Assembly: GCA_965112735.1 (NCBI GenBank)
Contig: OZ218964.1
Coordinates: 1,922,001 to 1,986,000 of the forward strand
DNA: 64,000 bases
Direction of reading: 5' to 3'
Origin: Phaeosaccion multiseriatum
Lineage: Eukaryota; Ochrophyta, other classes
Each line of letters starts with the position of its first letter. The stretch's first letter is position 1. A model generated the notes under the pieces. The model did not search any database. It was given only the letters and a program-made list of their open reading frames with translations, and was not told the DNA's origin. The position numbers and the translations under genes are program-made. This document shows, in pieces, positions 54,801 through 64,000 of this stretch.

Positions 54801-57800
54801 TCCTGACCATCAGGAGCGGGGGCTTGGCTTTGAAGATCCGAATTGGTGGTGAGAGTTTGTGTTCCCTCATGCTGGCAGGGCAGGGCAAACCCACTACTAG
54901 TACTACTTATCTTGCTGATTTTGGTATCCATCCTCTGCAGGATTCATCTACCGTCGCTGAAGCCTCTCGGATTGGCGTGCCTACTTTCTGAGCCTTTGGC
55001 TTTGTCCGTCAGTCCAACCCACGGAAGGGCTGGTGGTGCCTTGCAGAGAGAGTCGGTAGAATCTGCCACCACGTCCAGCAGCCAGAGCGCGGAAAGCAAG
55101 AGGCCAGATGAAGCACTGGTAGACCATGTGCGGCAGGTATGTGTTGAGCACGCAAAGGGGAGGGGCCTCTCTCTAGACTTCTCGCGGACTTCGTGTCGTC
55201 GTGTCGTCAAAGTGTCATGTGTCTCTCATGGTACGCCCGGCTGATCGTCTGTCTCTCCTGTACGCCAGCCCGTACCCCTTGAGCACCTCACGCAAAACAT
55301 GCTCTGGAAAGCCATTGGATTCTCGGAGCAGGACAGGGCGACCTTCAAGGAGAGGAGACAGATCCACGTCATCAGCCCCAGATTGGCCGCACACAGGTGA
55401 AACACATTCTTTTATTGAGCGAGGCCCCGAGCAGCCCCTAGTAGTAACCTCCCCCCCTCTCCCCTGGATAACGATGTATCCACACGCCCTAAGGGCAACG
55501 GACGACCTGCATGCCCAAGGCCAGGCTGAGGCACGACGAAGGGGGAGCATGAGGCCGCACGTAACGGGGCTTGTGGTAGAGGACCGAAAGTCAAAGGCGC
55601 TACAGCTCCTCAGGTCAGCTTTCGGCCAAAAGGTGTCCCCTTTCCGCCCTCGGACTCCCCTTGCACGAGCTGACCTCCTCTTGTTTTTGTCTTGATAGCC
55701 AAGGCTACCCTTCCATCGTGCTGTCCATGTGCCCGGACTATTGGGACGGCTCAACCATCTCGCCTATGCCCATGACTCTCAGGAGAAAGATTCTCGACAT
55801 GCATACGCAGGTTGGTGGGACATGAGCTCTGTCTGTCTAGTCTGTGGTTGAGAGCACACAAACCCATCCCTACCCCTGCTGTGCTGCACTGCCGCACAGT
55901 GGGCTCTGGAAGACCTGGATGTGGTTGCATTTTCCTACTCGCCGGTTCCGTACACAGTGCAGGTTGGTGTGTGTGTGTGTGCGCGCGCGCGTCTGTGTCT
56001 CTCTCTTTCTCTTCTTGACTGTTACGAACTCTTTTTTTGTGCTTCAGTCGCACCTCGCAACGCCGTCCAAGGCTCCAGACTACCTCGTCTACTCAAAGCA
56101 CGGCCATGAAGACCGAGGCGCAGCGGGGGGAGCGGGGGTTGGAACTGTCAAAGTGAGAAAGAGCCTTCATGGGAGGGACCTCCCGTCAACCTCAGACAAA
56201 TTCGAGTCAAGGGGGACACCGAGCACTCGCGGAGGAAGAAAATCTGCCAGCAAGGCGGGGCTCCCAGACAAGGTCCGACGGAGTGCGGCAACAGCGACGT
56301 CGTTGGTCCCCTCGGACGCAGACACAGGTGCATACAACAGCAGCAGCCACTCTCTCACCACCGACAAAGTGGTCGTCTCTAGCATTGGTAGCGGATTCCC
56401 CTCTGAAGGATACGAGGGGGACGACGAAAACGTGTGGGGTGCGAGAAAGCAGGGGGGGATGGGGATGGTGAGTGAGGCGGAGGAGCAGGGTGCTGGGAGA
56501 GGTGAACACGACAGCGGAGCCGGATCCGACGAGCATAGTGGTGGAACCCAGGAGGGGCACCAACGCAGCAGAGTCGAGTCCGCGGCAGCAGCCGTTGTCG
56601 ACAGACCAGCCAATGAGGGCGAGCAGCTTTTCCCGCTGCGTGGCAATCCGCTCTCCCAGGACACCGTCGTTACCAGCGCCAGCCTCCACGGCGCTGGCAG
56701 AAGGCGGCTGACGACTGGAGGAAGTCCAGCACCTCTTTCGGGTGAGTGTCACCTCCTTTTTGTGTGTGTTTGATGAGCATGTTTTCTGAGAGGACCATCG
56801 CCCGCGACAGATGACTTTGCCACGGGGAGGAAAGGGAATGCAAGAGGACGGACGCATCAGGTATGTCTTTATTCTCGTCTCCCTTATCCATCCAATCCAT
56901 TTTGTAGTGTTGTTGTTAGTTTGGCCATTGGGTGTGCTTACTCACGCCAGGACCGTCTGTTTGACCGTCGAAAGGCTGGCACAAATGAGAGCCCGCATCA
57001 AAAAGCTCTGTGGACCCTCATGCACGATCAAGTCTTTCTAGGGATGATTGCATCCAGCGTCCCACCCAAACGAGGAATAGCGGCCTTCATCGAAGACTTG
57101 ATGGCCTCAGGAACAAGATTCGTGTACTTCTCACCGAGGTTAGAGTAGTGTGCCGAAAGTGCTCCTCATTCAAGAAGGGGCTCGCTAAGACCTCCGCTCC
57201 CCTTCCTTTCCCTGACTGCTTCCTCTGCAGGAACATGCGGAGAAGCAAAGCCCTCGCTGAGGACATGGGTGAGACGCATGAAGGTGTGTTTGTTGTCATC
57301 CTCTCATGATCCTGACGGAAATGTTGTGTGTTTCTTTCTCGAAGGAATCGAGACGGACTGGAATTGTGCGATATCACTTCGAGAGCTCGACGAGCCGGAC
57401 ACACCAGACCCACACAGGATCATCACGGTGCGCAGTTTTCTCAATGCATTCTTCCATACCAGCTTGCTTCCATTCCAAACCTTTCCGTCTTGCGGCGCTT
57501 TTCATTTCACTCACAGGACTACGCGGACTGGGACGTGAAGGCTCGTCTCCCACACGGAGTGAGGGCAATAAAGGACCATATTCTGAAAGTGGACAATGTG
57601 CCGCTCTTGGTGTCACTGTTTACAGACGCCACCGCAGACACGACAGAGGCAATGCTCAGAATCTTTCAGGAGCACGACGAGTGCGTGTTGGTGGTGAGTG
57701 TCTTTGTGGTGTTCGTGCCTGCGAGCGCTGCGCGACACGGGCCAACCCTGTAGCCCTCCCTCACTCTGTCTCAGGTGGGAACTTCGTACCGCGCACCAAA

Positions 57801-59428
57801 TGCGTACCTCTTCGGAGCTGCCGATATTGCATTCTCGCAAATGGGTCTGCCTTCGAACCAACCTTTCTCAAGCCTGCCCGCCACTCCTCATTCTTCGCGC
57901 ATCTCGGCCGATGATATCGTGTTCAACAACAACCTTGTCGGTAAGTCTCTTGTGTTGAGAGAAGGCTACAACCTATATTCTCATTTCCAACTCATTCTTC
58001 GGCCACGTGTGTCCTCTTTTTCTCCACATGTAGGCATCCACGCATCGCTTCCCCTCGGCGACCCCTACAGGCCGGGAGCAGCCATGGAGGGTGTGCATGA
58101 AGTAATTATTGAGATGCTGAAGGAGGGCAGAAGATTGCTTTGCAATGTGTACCAGGTGTGTGCATGTCTTTGGGGCTTTTGATGGGTTGTCCTCCTCCCT
58201 CCCTCGCGCCCACCTCAACCCAACATCCCATCTGTAAACTTTGTTGTAAGGCCATGGCTTTCAACCTCGTCGCTTCCTTCAGCCAAGCGTTGCTCCTGCT
58301 TTGCAGTGCGCTGCTCCCCGTCTCCCGGCCTATGCTCCCGAATGGTAGCTCTGTCATGTGGCTGCTCTGCGTTGTGTATCCCATCATCTCCATCGGACTA
58401 CTCGCTGCCCCCTCTGCGGGCGACCTCATGCGCAGAGCGCCAGAGAAGAATTCGGCAAAGGCTGTCCCCGTTGCGCTACGACACATTGTATACCTTCTCA
58501 CCAGAACCATGCCCACGGTGTTGGGCTGTTTGGTGAGTTCCTCGCGCGCCTTTTTCATTGGGTTCCGTCCGGAGGGAGACCCCACTGCTCGCTAACTCGC
58601 CTTTCGCTCGCCCGGCGCAGGTACTTTACCTGTACCTCTTTGGCGCTCTTCTCATCTCACGCGACCGCGAACTGGCGTCAAGTTGTGCGGGCGGGAATGA
58701 CGGGGTTAAGTGGACCGACACTCTGTGGTGCGAGGCACTGGCCAAGCAGCCGATGCATCCCAGCGTGTCCAAGGCGCTCTCTGTGTCGAGCGACGTGGTC
58801 TTTACGGAGCTAGTGTTATGCCTCGTGGTGCAATCTGCAGGGTTCATGTACCGTACCTCCAGTATGATGAAGGAGCAGCCATGGTGAGATCGCCCGGCCA
58901 TCATCATTTCCCAATACTGCGTCCCCACCTCACTCTGTACTCTTTGTTGTTGTTGCTTTTCTCTCTGTTAAGGCGGAACCGCATTTGGCTGTGGTGCTGT
59001 CTGCTCGTGCTTGCCCTGCAAGTCACGTTCTTGTGGGTCGCAGCGTCTATCCGGGGCGCCACATCCCTTCTCCTCAGCGTACCGTGGACTGCGTTGGTTG
59101 CGGGCCTCGCGTGGCCCCTCGCTGTGCTGGGAGTTGGAGAAGCGGTGAAGCGGCACGACCACCAACTTCACGAACGATACCTCTTGCTCCTGCGCTTGGA
59201 GTTTGATACCCGGCTCGGCATGGCAAGTAAACTCCGGCTTGGAGTGTGTATGTTTGCGTATGGGGCTACAAGGAGGGGGGATGTCTCTTCTTTGCCCCCC
59301 ATCGCCTGCTCCTCTCTCACACTCAATCCAATCGCTCTTTTCCTTCCCACCCTCTCGTATCGTATCGTCTCTTCTCGTCAGTATTCCCCGAGGTGAAGAA
59401 GAAAAGGATCGGTGCAAGACACTTGTAA
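51835..59428 (+). CDS. TMEM94-like P-type-ATPase relative (ER membrane)
   Basis: Thirty exons give 1,580 residues: 51835-51887, 51963-52059, 52138-52272, 52535-52625, 52785-52830, 52933-53093, 53184-53410, 53508-53691, 53785-54077, 54155-54255, 54334-54358, 54414-54725, 54814-54848, 54941-55136, 55269-55396, 55494-55613, 55699-55810, 55900-55962, 56048-56741, 56811-56860, 56951-57138, 57231-57268, 57345-57427, 57517-57693, 57775-57940, 58034-58155, 58251-58532, 58621-58883, 58973-59226, 59382-59428. Family marks: actuator VPRLLLVQGDIIALMGGD; degenerate phosphorylation site TIMLDEESV; GLGFEDPNW, LPSLKPLGLACLL, LMHDQVFLGMIAS, ETDWNCAISL, VDNVPLLVSLFTD; C-terminal membrane spans; end RLGM. Animal TMEM94 is an ER protein reported to load Mg2+. 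Exon 19 adds about 200 disordered residues. Confidence 0.9.
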
Positions 59429-59822
59429 ATAAACTGAAAGTACTTAGTAGTTGTTAATAATACAGGTTCGACGACTGTATGAGCGCATTTCCTGTTGTCA
59501 CCACGGGGGATTCCTATGAGAGATAGAGCTAGGACTCCTCTATCTCTCACTGTAAGCCTCGGCCTTGGCTGCCGCTGTGGCGTCAGAAACGAGGCGACCA
59601 AAAGTGGGGTTCCAGCAGATTTAAGACACCGCGTATCATACGCTAGTGATAGCGTTACCAATGGGTCTGAAAGTCAGAGATAGAGGAGAGTCTGATCTAC
59701 CTCCCGCTGCCATCTCACGTGCCATCGACGTAAAATGCGCGAGAGGCAGCGTCCCGACGATATAAACCCCCATAAATGGGGCTTTAAAAAAGCGACTAGG
59801 GATATCCCTAGTCGTTTGTGTC
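59429..59822. other. Gap between convergent genes with two hairpins
   Basis: Holds both 3' UTRs. CGACTAGGGATATCCCTAGTCG at 59793-59814 is a palindrome (22 bp, perfect), and just before it aaacccccat/atggggcttt (59764-59785) forms a second hairpin. Farther up, ggactcctctatctct (about 59530) and agagatagagga (about 59674) are inverted. No ORF is supported. Confidence 0.7.
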
Positions 59823-60726
59823 TCACGCTTGAGTTCGCTCCGTGATCATAATCACATGATTCCCGAACATCGTCGTCACGGGTCCAATCGCCGTATTCAT
59901 TTGTTGCGAGTCGTCTTCCGGAGCCCGACGCCGCAAGGCCAGGACAAGCGAACAACAACAGGTAAGTCAAAGAGGCCTTCAGAAATTAACGTGTGTTGGA
60001 GGCGACAAGTACCAACAACAACATGTTCGGTAGTTAGAGAGACAAGGAGGCCAACAGAAACTACAGGCCACCGGTTGGAGACGACACTTACCGAAAACGA
60101 CATCATCGAACTGCGGCACCATGGCGCCGCGTTTAAACGATCCAAGAGAACCGCCACTCGCGCCAGATGGACAAGCGCTAAATCTGTGGAGGCAAGGCGC
60201 AGGACGAGGAATCAGACATCGTCCACGAATGGCAGGCCTGCATCTCTTCCCCTCCCTCACTTCTTTGCGAGCTCAGCCAATTTGTCCTGTCTGCTGCCCT
60301 CAGCGACAGCATTGATCTCCGCTACGAGGGCTTCGGCCTGAGCGAGTGACTCATCTCCTGGGGGCTTAATGAGAATGTGGGAGGCTTTTGCTGTCCGTGG
60401 GTCTGCAAGTTTCGAGAGAGAGAAAGGAGAGGGGAGAGGAAAAGAGAGGGAGGCAGAGAGAGAGAGAGAGAGAGAGAGAGGCGGAGGGGGTGAGGGGGTA
60501 AGGAGGCTAGAAAGGATGGGCAGCGAGGTACAGCGTACGCACCCATTGCTTTCTCAAACGACTTCGCCAGATTGCCTAGGATGTTCATCGAGAGAGGAGC
60601 AGGAGCACCTCTATTGCTGCTGCTGGGAGCGACGCGGCCCTTCACCCCAAGCGGAGCAGCGACAAAGCCCTCCCCTTGGCAGAAGAGGCCAAGGAACATC
60701 CCGAGAGCGAGTAAGATGCGAAGCAT
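59823..60726 (-). CDS. Parvulin-type peptidyl-prolyl isomerase, plastid-type presequence
   Basis: Exons 60543-60726, 60261-60402, 60092-60183 and 59823-59914 give 169 residues. The presequence MLRILLALGMFLGLFCQG is followed by EGFVAAPLG, a signal-then-transit arrangement for complex plastids. The parvulin domain follows: TAKASHILIKPPGDE, LAELAKKFSACPSG, GGSLGSFKRGAMVPQFDD, then IGPVTTMFGNHVIMITER. These are the usual blocks of the PpiC/Pin1 rotamase fold; the Cys of the CPSG motif and the catalytic His (SHIL) are present, while the second His is Asn-His (GNHV). It should catalyse cis-trans change at Xaa-Pro bonds in folding clients. Intron 2 to 3 acceptors are weak but the frame is exact. Confidence 0.88.
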
Positions 60727-62954
60727 GGTTGTTCTTCTCTTTTCTTCTTTTCTTACATCTTGCCTGAAGTTGAAGGATTCGGATTACCAACTATAGAGGG
60801 TAGGGTATCTGTGAGTCAATAACTTTTCCACCTCCCCCCCATGATCGTTTCCTTAAATCATCAAGAGGAATGAATGGGAGTGACAGTAGAAAGCGCTCAA
60901 CATAGGAGCGGGCCGTGGACGTGGAGATCTCACGAAAAGCGAACGAAATGTTTGAGCAGAAGAGACGAAAAGCCATTATTCCAGTCGCATCACCTTTGGA
61001 AGGAGGAAGGGAAGAAGAAGACGCCATGATGTGTGCATTTCGAAGCACCGGACACTCGCACGAGGCGACGCGCTGCCGCAGCATCCGTAGAGGAAAGAGT
61101 AGAGGGCGCATCAAGCTCAAGAAGGAGTGCAGGCGGGTCGTCAAGTCGGGGAGCTGATTGCGGGCGGTCGTCAAGTCGGGGAGCTCAGTTCGATTGCGAG
61201 GACGAGAACACACGACGACTACAGAGGACGTCCAAGTGGGGGGGAGGGAGGGGGAGTGGGAGAGGACGAGGAGGACAGCAGCAGGTGGGGGAGAGGGGAT
61301 GAAGATAATGATGAAGTAGGGGGCGCGCGCGAGAACGATGGGTGTTTCGGATAGCGACGTCTCGTCGCAAGGCAACTACGATAAATACAGGAGCGACAGT
61401 AGTGGGTATGGCAGTCCTAAGCCTTAGAGGGACAGCAGTGATGGGGGGGGGGAGCAGTGATGGTGGGGGCATGATGTTTCGGATGTGGACTTTCCTGACG
61501 ACGACGACGATGTTCGTACTCTCGCTCAAGTGCTCGTCCTCCAAGGCCTCGAAGACGACGACGACGAGCAACAACGCTTGGTGTATGAGTTCACCACGCT
61601 CTGGAATGGTATGCGCGCGCCTGCAAAGCTGGAGGCATTGAGTTGTGATGAGTGGAATGTCCCGCGGCAGTATGACCGTGCAGTTCCCCTCCCCGAGAGG
61701 ACGCGGCGGGGGGAAGAAGTATAATCAGAGTCTCGGAAAGATGCTTGCCGCGGCGTTGGTCCTTCTCTCCCCTCTGATCATGGCCCCCGCGCAGTCGCTC
61801 AGCGTTAAGAGGACGGGCAAGTACCAACAAGCTCAGAAGGACGCGAGGGATGTCATAAACAACAGTCGACTGGGGAAGTGGCACCAAAAGCCAACTTTGA
61901 CCTTGCCAAAGTCAAAGTCACTCTCATCCAAGCCGTCCAGGAGAAAGGCCAAGGCTCTGTGTCCACCAGGATGTGAGTAAGAGACCTTTGTGTGGAATGG
62001 CAACGTGTTTTCCGCAACTCACCACGTCCTCAATGTGCTTGCAACTTCTCCATGCATATGCTCCTACCCACCACCGCGCAGTTTGTGGCTCACGATCGAG
62101 CCATACGTGGCCAAGCGGCTGCCCGGTTTCCTGGAGACGCTGAGAGACAACGCTACCTTGCTGGACGTTGCCATGACGGTGATAAGGAAAGCCCTCCTCC
62201 GCTTCCAACAGCCAAGGCGAGTCAGCAGAAAGAAGGCGGCACGGGGGGCGGAGGGGGCGCGGCAAAGAGGCCAAGCAGTGGTGGCGGCAACGCACGAGGC
62301 ATAGAGAAGTCTCGGCCATCATCGTCGGCCGGGGGGACAAAGAAGGTGGCATCCTCCGCACGCAAGAAGAGAGGGAGAGAGAAGAAGGATGATGACAGTC
62401 GGGACAGTCGTGAAGGTGGGCAGAAGGGGCCGGGCACGGGGAGCGGCTCGGCAAACGGCGGAAATCGCCGATGAGTACGTGGTAGCACCACGCAAGAGAA
62501 GGAAAACGCTTGGCCTGCGGCAGCGGTCTCAAAGGCGAAGGGGGGCGGAGGCGTGTCTTCAAAGAAGAGCGGGAAGGGTGCGAGTCAGGTCAGCGGTTGA
62601 AGTGGCAGACAGCAGAGGCCGCTGCAGCAGAAGGAGGAGCAGAAGGAGGAGGGGGAGGAGGAAGGCTCAGTGACGGCGCAAGCTATGACCGGCAGCGAGT
62701 ATCAACAAGCTTTCGGTGGCACGCACCTGACCGTCCTTCGTAGCGACGACGGACGAGCGGGTGAGAGTGAGTATGGCGCGCATGGGGATGAGCATGGGCA
62801 GGAGGATGAAGACGAAGATGGCGCTCACGTGTCTGAGCAGTCAGACGACGAGCGCGACGATGACCATGACTATTCCTGCGGAGAGACAATGTCATCGTCC
62901 CAGGAGCAAAGAGAGAAGGAAGAAAGGAGGAAGAAGAGGAGGAGGAAGAGTTGA
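60727..62954 (+). other. Probable coding pieces of an unrecognised acidic/basic protein
   Basis: Several frames on the plus strand look coding but I cannot assemble them. They include ISRKANEMFEQKRRKAIIPV (about 60922), SDSDVSSQGNYDKYRSDSSG (about 61345), DDDVRTLAQVLVLQGLEDDD with EFTTLWNG (about 61500), and VAPKANFDLAKVKVTLIQAV (about 61885), which splices cleanly (donor GTGAGTAAG at 61974, acceptor at 62080) to LWLTIEPYVAKRLPGFLETL and LLDVAMTVIRKALLRF. After that come Gly/Ser/Lys-rich and Asp/Glu-rich stretches to 62954. A nuclear, chromatin-type protein is a guess from composition only. Confidence 0.35.
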
Positions 62955-63647
62955 GGTGAGTGGGTGGATGTTCAATAGCTACGTCGCACATCACGCGGCT
63001 TCAGCAACGAAGCCACGTACTTCGTCGCATGTATATACATACCTTACATTGCACATTCTTCTTCCTACAAGTATAGCATTACCATGCCGCAGGTCCAGCA
63101 TCACTAGCAGGACAAGGCACACGACCACCCGCCCTTTGTATGTTGCACAAAGAGGGTGGGTTGGGGCGATATGGGGGGAAGGCGGGGCAGCGGGGTTGGG
63201 GTGGGGTGGTGGGGTTAGCGACACACATGTCATGAACACGCGCGTACGCATGATGTTCGTATGTACATGCATGTCTTATGTATGTATATAGTGTATGACA
63301 CATGAGGGTGATGTGTGGAGGGGACGGACAAGTGCACGTGATGTATCAGAGAGAGGGTGCACTGGCGGCCGGCTGGGGTGCACATATGGGGGCGAAGCGG
63401 GGACACAGCAAGGACAGGGCAGTCAGAGTAGACTATATAGATCATCATGTAGAGAAGAGTGGGTGTAGAAAGAGAGAGAGAGAGACATGTATTGAAATAC
63501 TTGCTTATACCACCAAAACCTTCCTTTTGAGACCAACTTACGTGCAAAGACACTAGGAGGCTGTCATTGAGAGTACCAAGCTCTACGCACCAGAACACTC
63601 TCAGTTGAGACCCATCCATTCTATCACAGGATTCTCCGCTCCTCTTA
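62955..63647. other. Low-complexity stretch, no gene seen
   Basis: Contains GGGGTTGGGGTGGGGTGG, tgcatgtatgta-type words near 63260-63300 and an (AG)n run at 63466-63484. No supported feature. Confidence 0.4.
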
Positions 63648-63699
63648 ATGAGACCCGGCCCAAGGAGCAGCCCCTTCTCAACGACGCTCTCAACAAGAG

Positions 63700-64000
63700 C
63701 CCCCCCAGAGGGCCTGGCCTCGATATGCCCTTGCTGCGCGCTACCTCAGCACAATAGGCCTAACCAACACACTATATCCCCACAACAAAGCCAAGTCGGG
63801 CATGGTGTAGTGGTCTCAAAATGCCCAATCTGGCACGTGGCTGGACCCAAAACCGGAATTTGCCAGGCATAAACAACCCAAACGAGGCAGTTGCTGGCCT
63901 TGATACGCTTGCGCCGGGCACTGGCTCTGCACAATAGGCCTAACCAACACACTACATCCCCACAACAAAGCCAAGTCGGGCATGGAATGGCCTCAAAACG
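63700..64000. repeat. 180-bp direct repeat at the right edge
   Basis: The 58-bp block starting gcacaataggcctaaccaac occurs at 63749-63806 and, with one change, at 63929-63986, exactly 180 bp apart. The sequence just before each copy (ggcct(g/t)g(c/a)t..tg..ctt) is also related. The array probably continues beyond the window. Confidence 0.85.

Noticed and set aside
63800-63870. tRNA-like start gggcatggtgtagtggtctc
   Set aside because: An A-box-like word is present but no anticodon arm, T arm or acceptor pairing can be formed.
1-64000. CRISPR arrays, operons, ribosome binding sites, prophage or insertion sequences
   Set aside because: The window is clearly eukaryotic nuclear DNA with spliced genes; no regularly spaced identical repeats with unique spacers and no bacterial-type elements were seen.

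Overview
The window is nuclear DNA from a eukaryote with small, close-set, intron-rich genes. I place it in a photosynthetic stramenopile (ochrophyte), most likely eustigmatophyte-like. The reasons are: introns mostly 60-120 bp with GT-AG ends; four proteins that begin with a secretory signal followed by an Ala-Phe-type or similar cut site, as in the bipartite plastid presequences of secondary plastids; a triose-phosphate-type translocator and a KEA-type K+/H+ antiporter; and mixed GC with long trinucleotide runs. The species itself cannot be fixed. Delta-tubulin, an RJL GTPase and a Tctex1 light chain together suggest a lineage that still builds, or recently built, flagella.

Layout: 1-3.0 kb holds the 5' part of a PPR/PRORP-like gene, a Tctex1 dynein light chain and an RS/Pro-rich protein. 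A repeat patch follows (3.1-3.5 kb). 3.8-8.4 kb holds a p24 cargo receptor and, divergently, a CBP/p300-type protein whose acetyltransferase active site looks degraded. 8.5-16.1 kb holds a 13-exon plastid KEA antiporter and, tail to tail, a 14-exon DDX11/Chl1 helicase. After a foldback repeat (16.37-16.71 kb) come an amino-acid permease with a plastid-type presequence, an IQ-motif protein, a triose-phosphate-type translocator and a myristoylatable CaMK-like kinase (16.9-25.4 kb). 26.7-32.7 kb holds an FHA-RING ubiquitin ligase, delta-tubulin and SepSecS.

32.8-41.3 kb is the centrepiece. It is a 19-exon gene for a protein of about 2,139 residues, with two SKICH-like beta-sandwich repeats, a DUF4062-like module and a STAND NTPase core of the TEP1/NPHP3/NWD type. 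Its Walker A lysine is lost, Walker B is intact, and it stops just where a HECT-like segment seems to begin. Two decayed tandem copies of its 3' end follow. 42.6-45.2 kb holds an RJL GTPase and an SFT2-like protein. 45.2-51.4 kb is gene-poor and repeat-rich, with only uncertain ORFs. 51.45 kb is a U6 snRNA gene. 51.8-59.4 kb is a 30-exon TMEM94-like P-type-ATPase relative. 59.8-60.7 kb is a plastid-type parvulin. The right end is low-complexity sequence with unresolved coding pieces and a 180-bp direct repeat that runs off the edge.

Exon models were read by eye from GT-AG (twice GC-AG) boundaries, reading-frame continuity and family conservation. For every multi-exon model except SFT2 (and the partial first gene) the summed coding length is a multiple of three. 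No database search was possible, so all names rest on recognised motifs.
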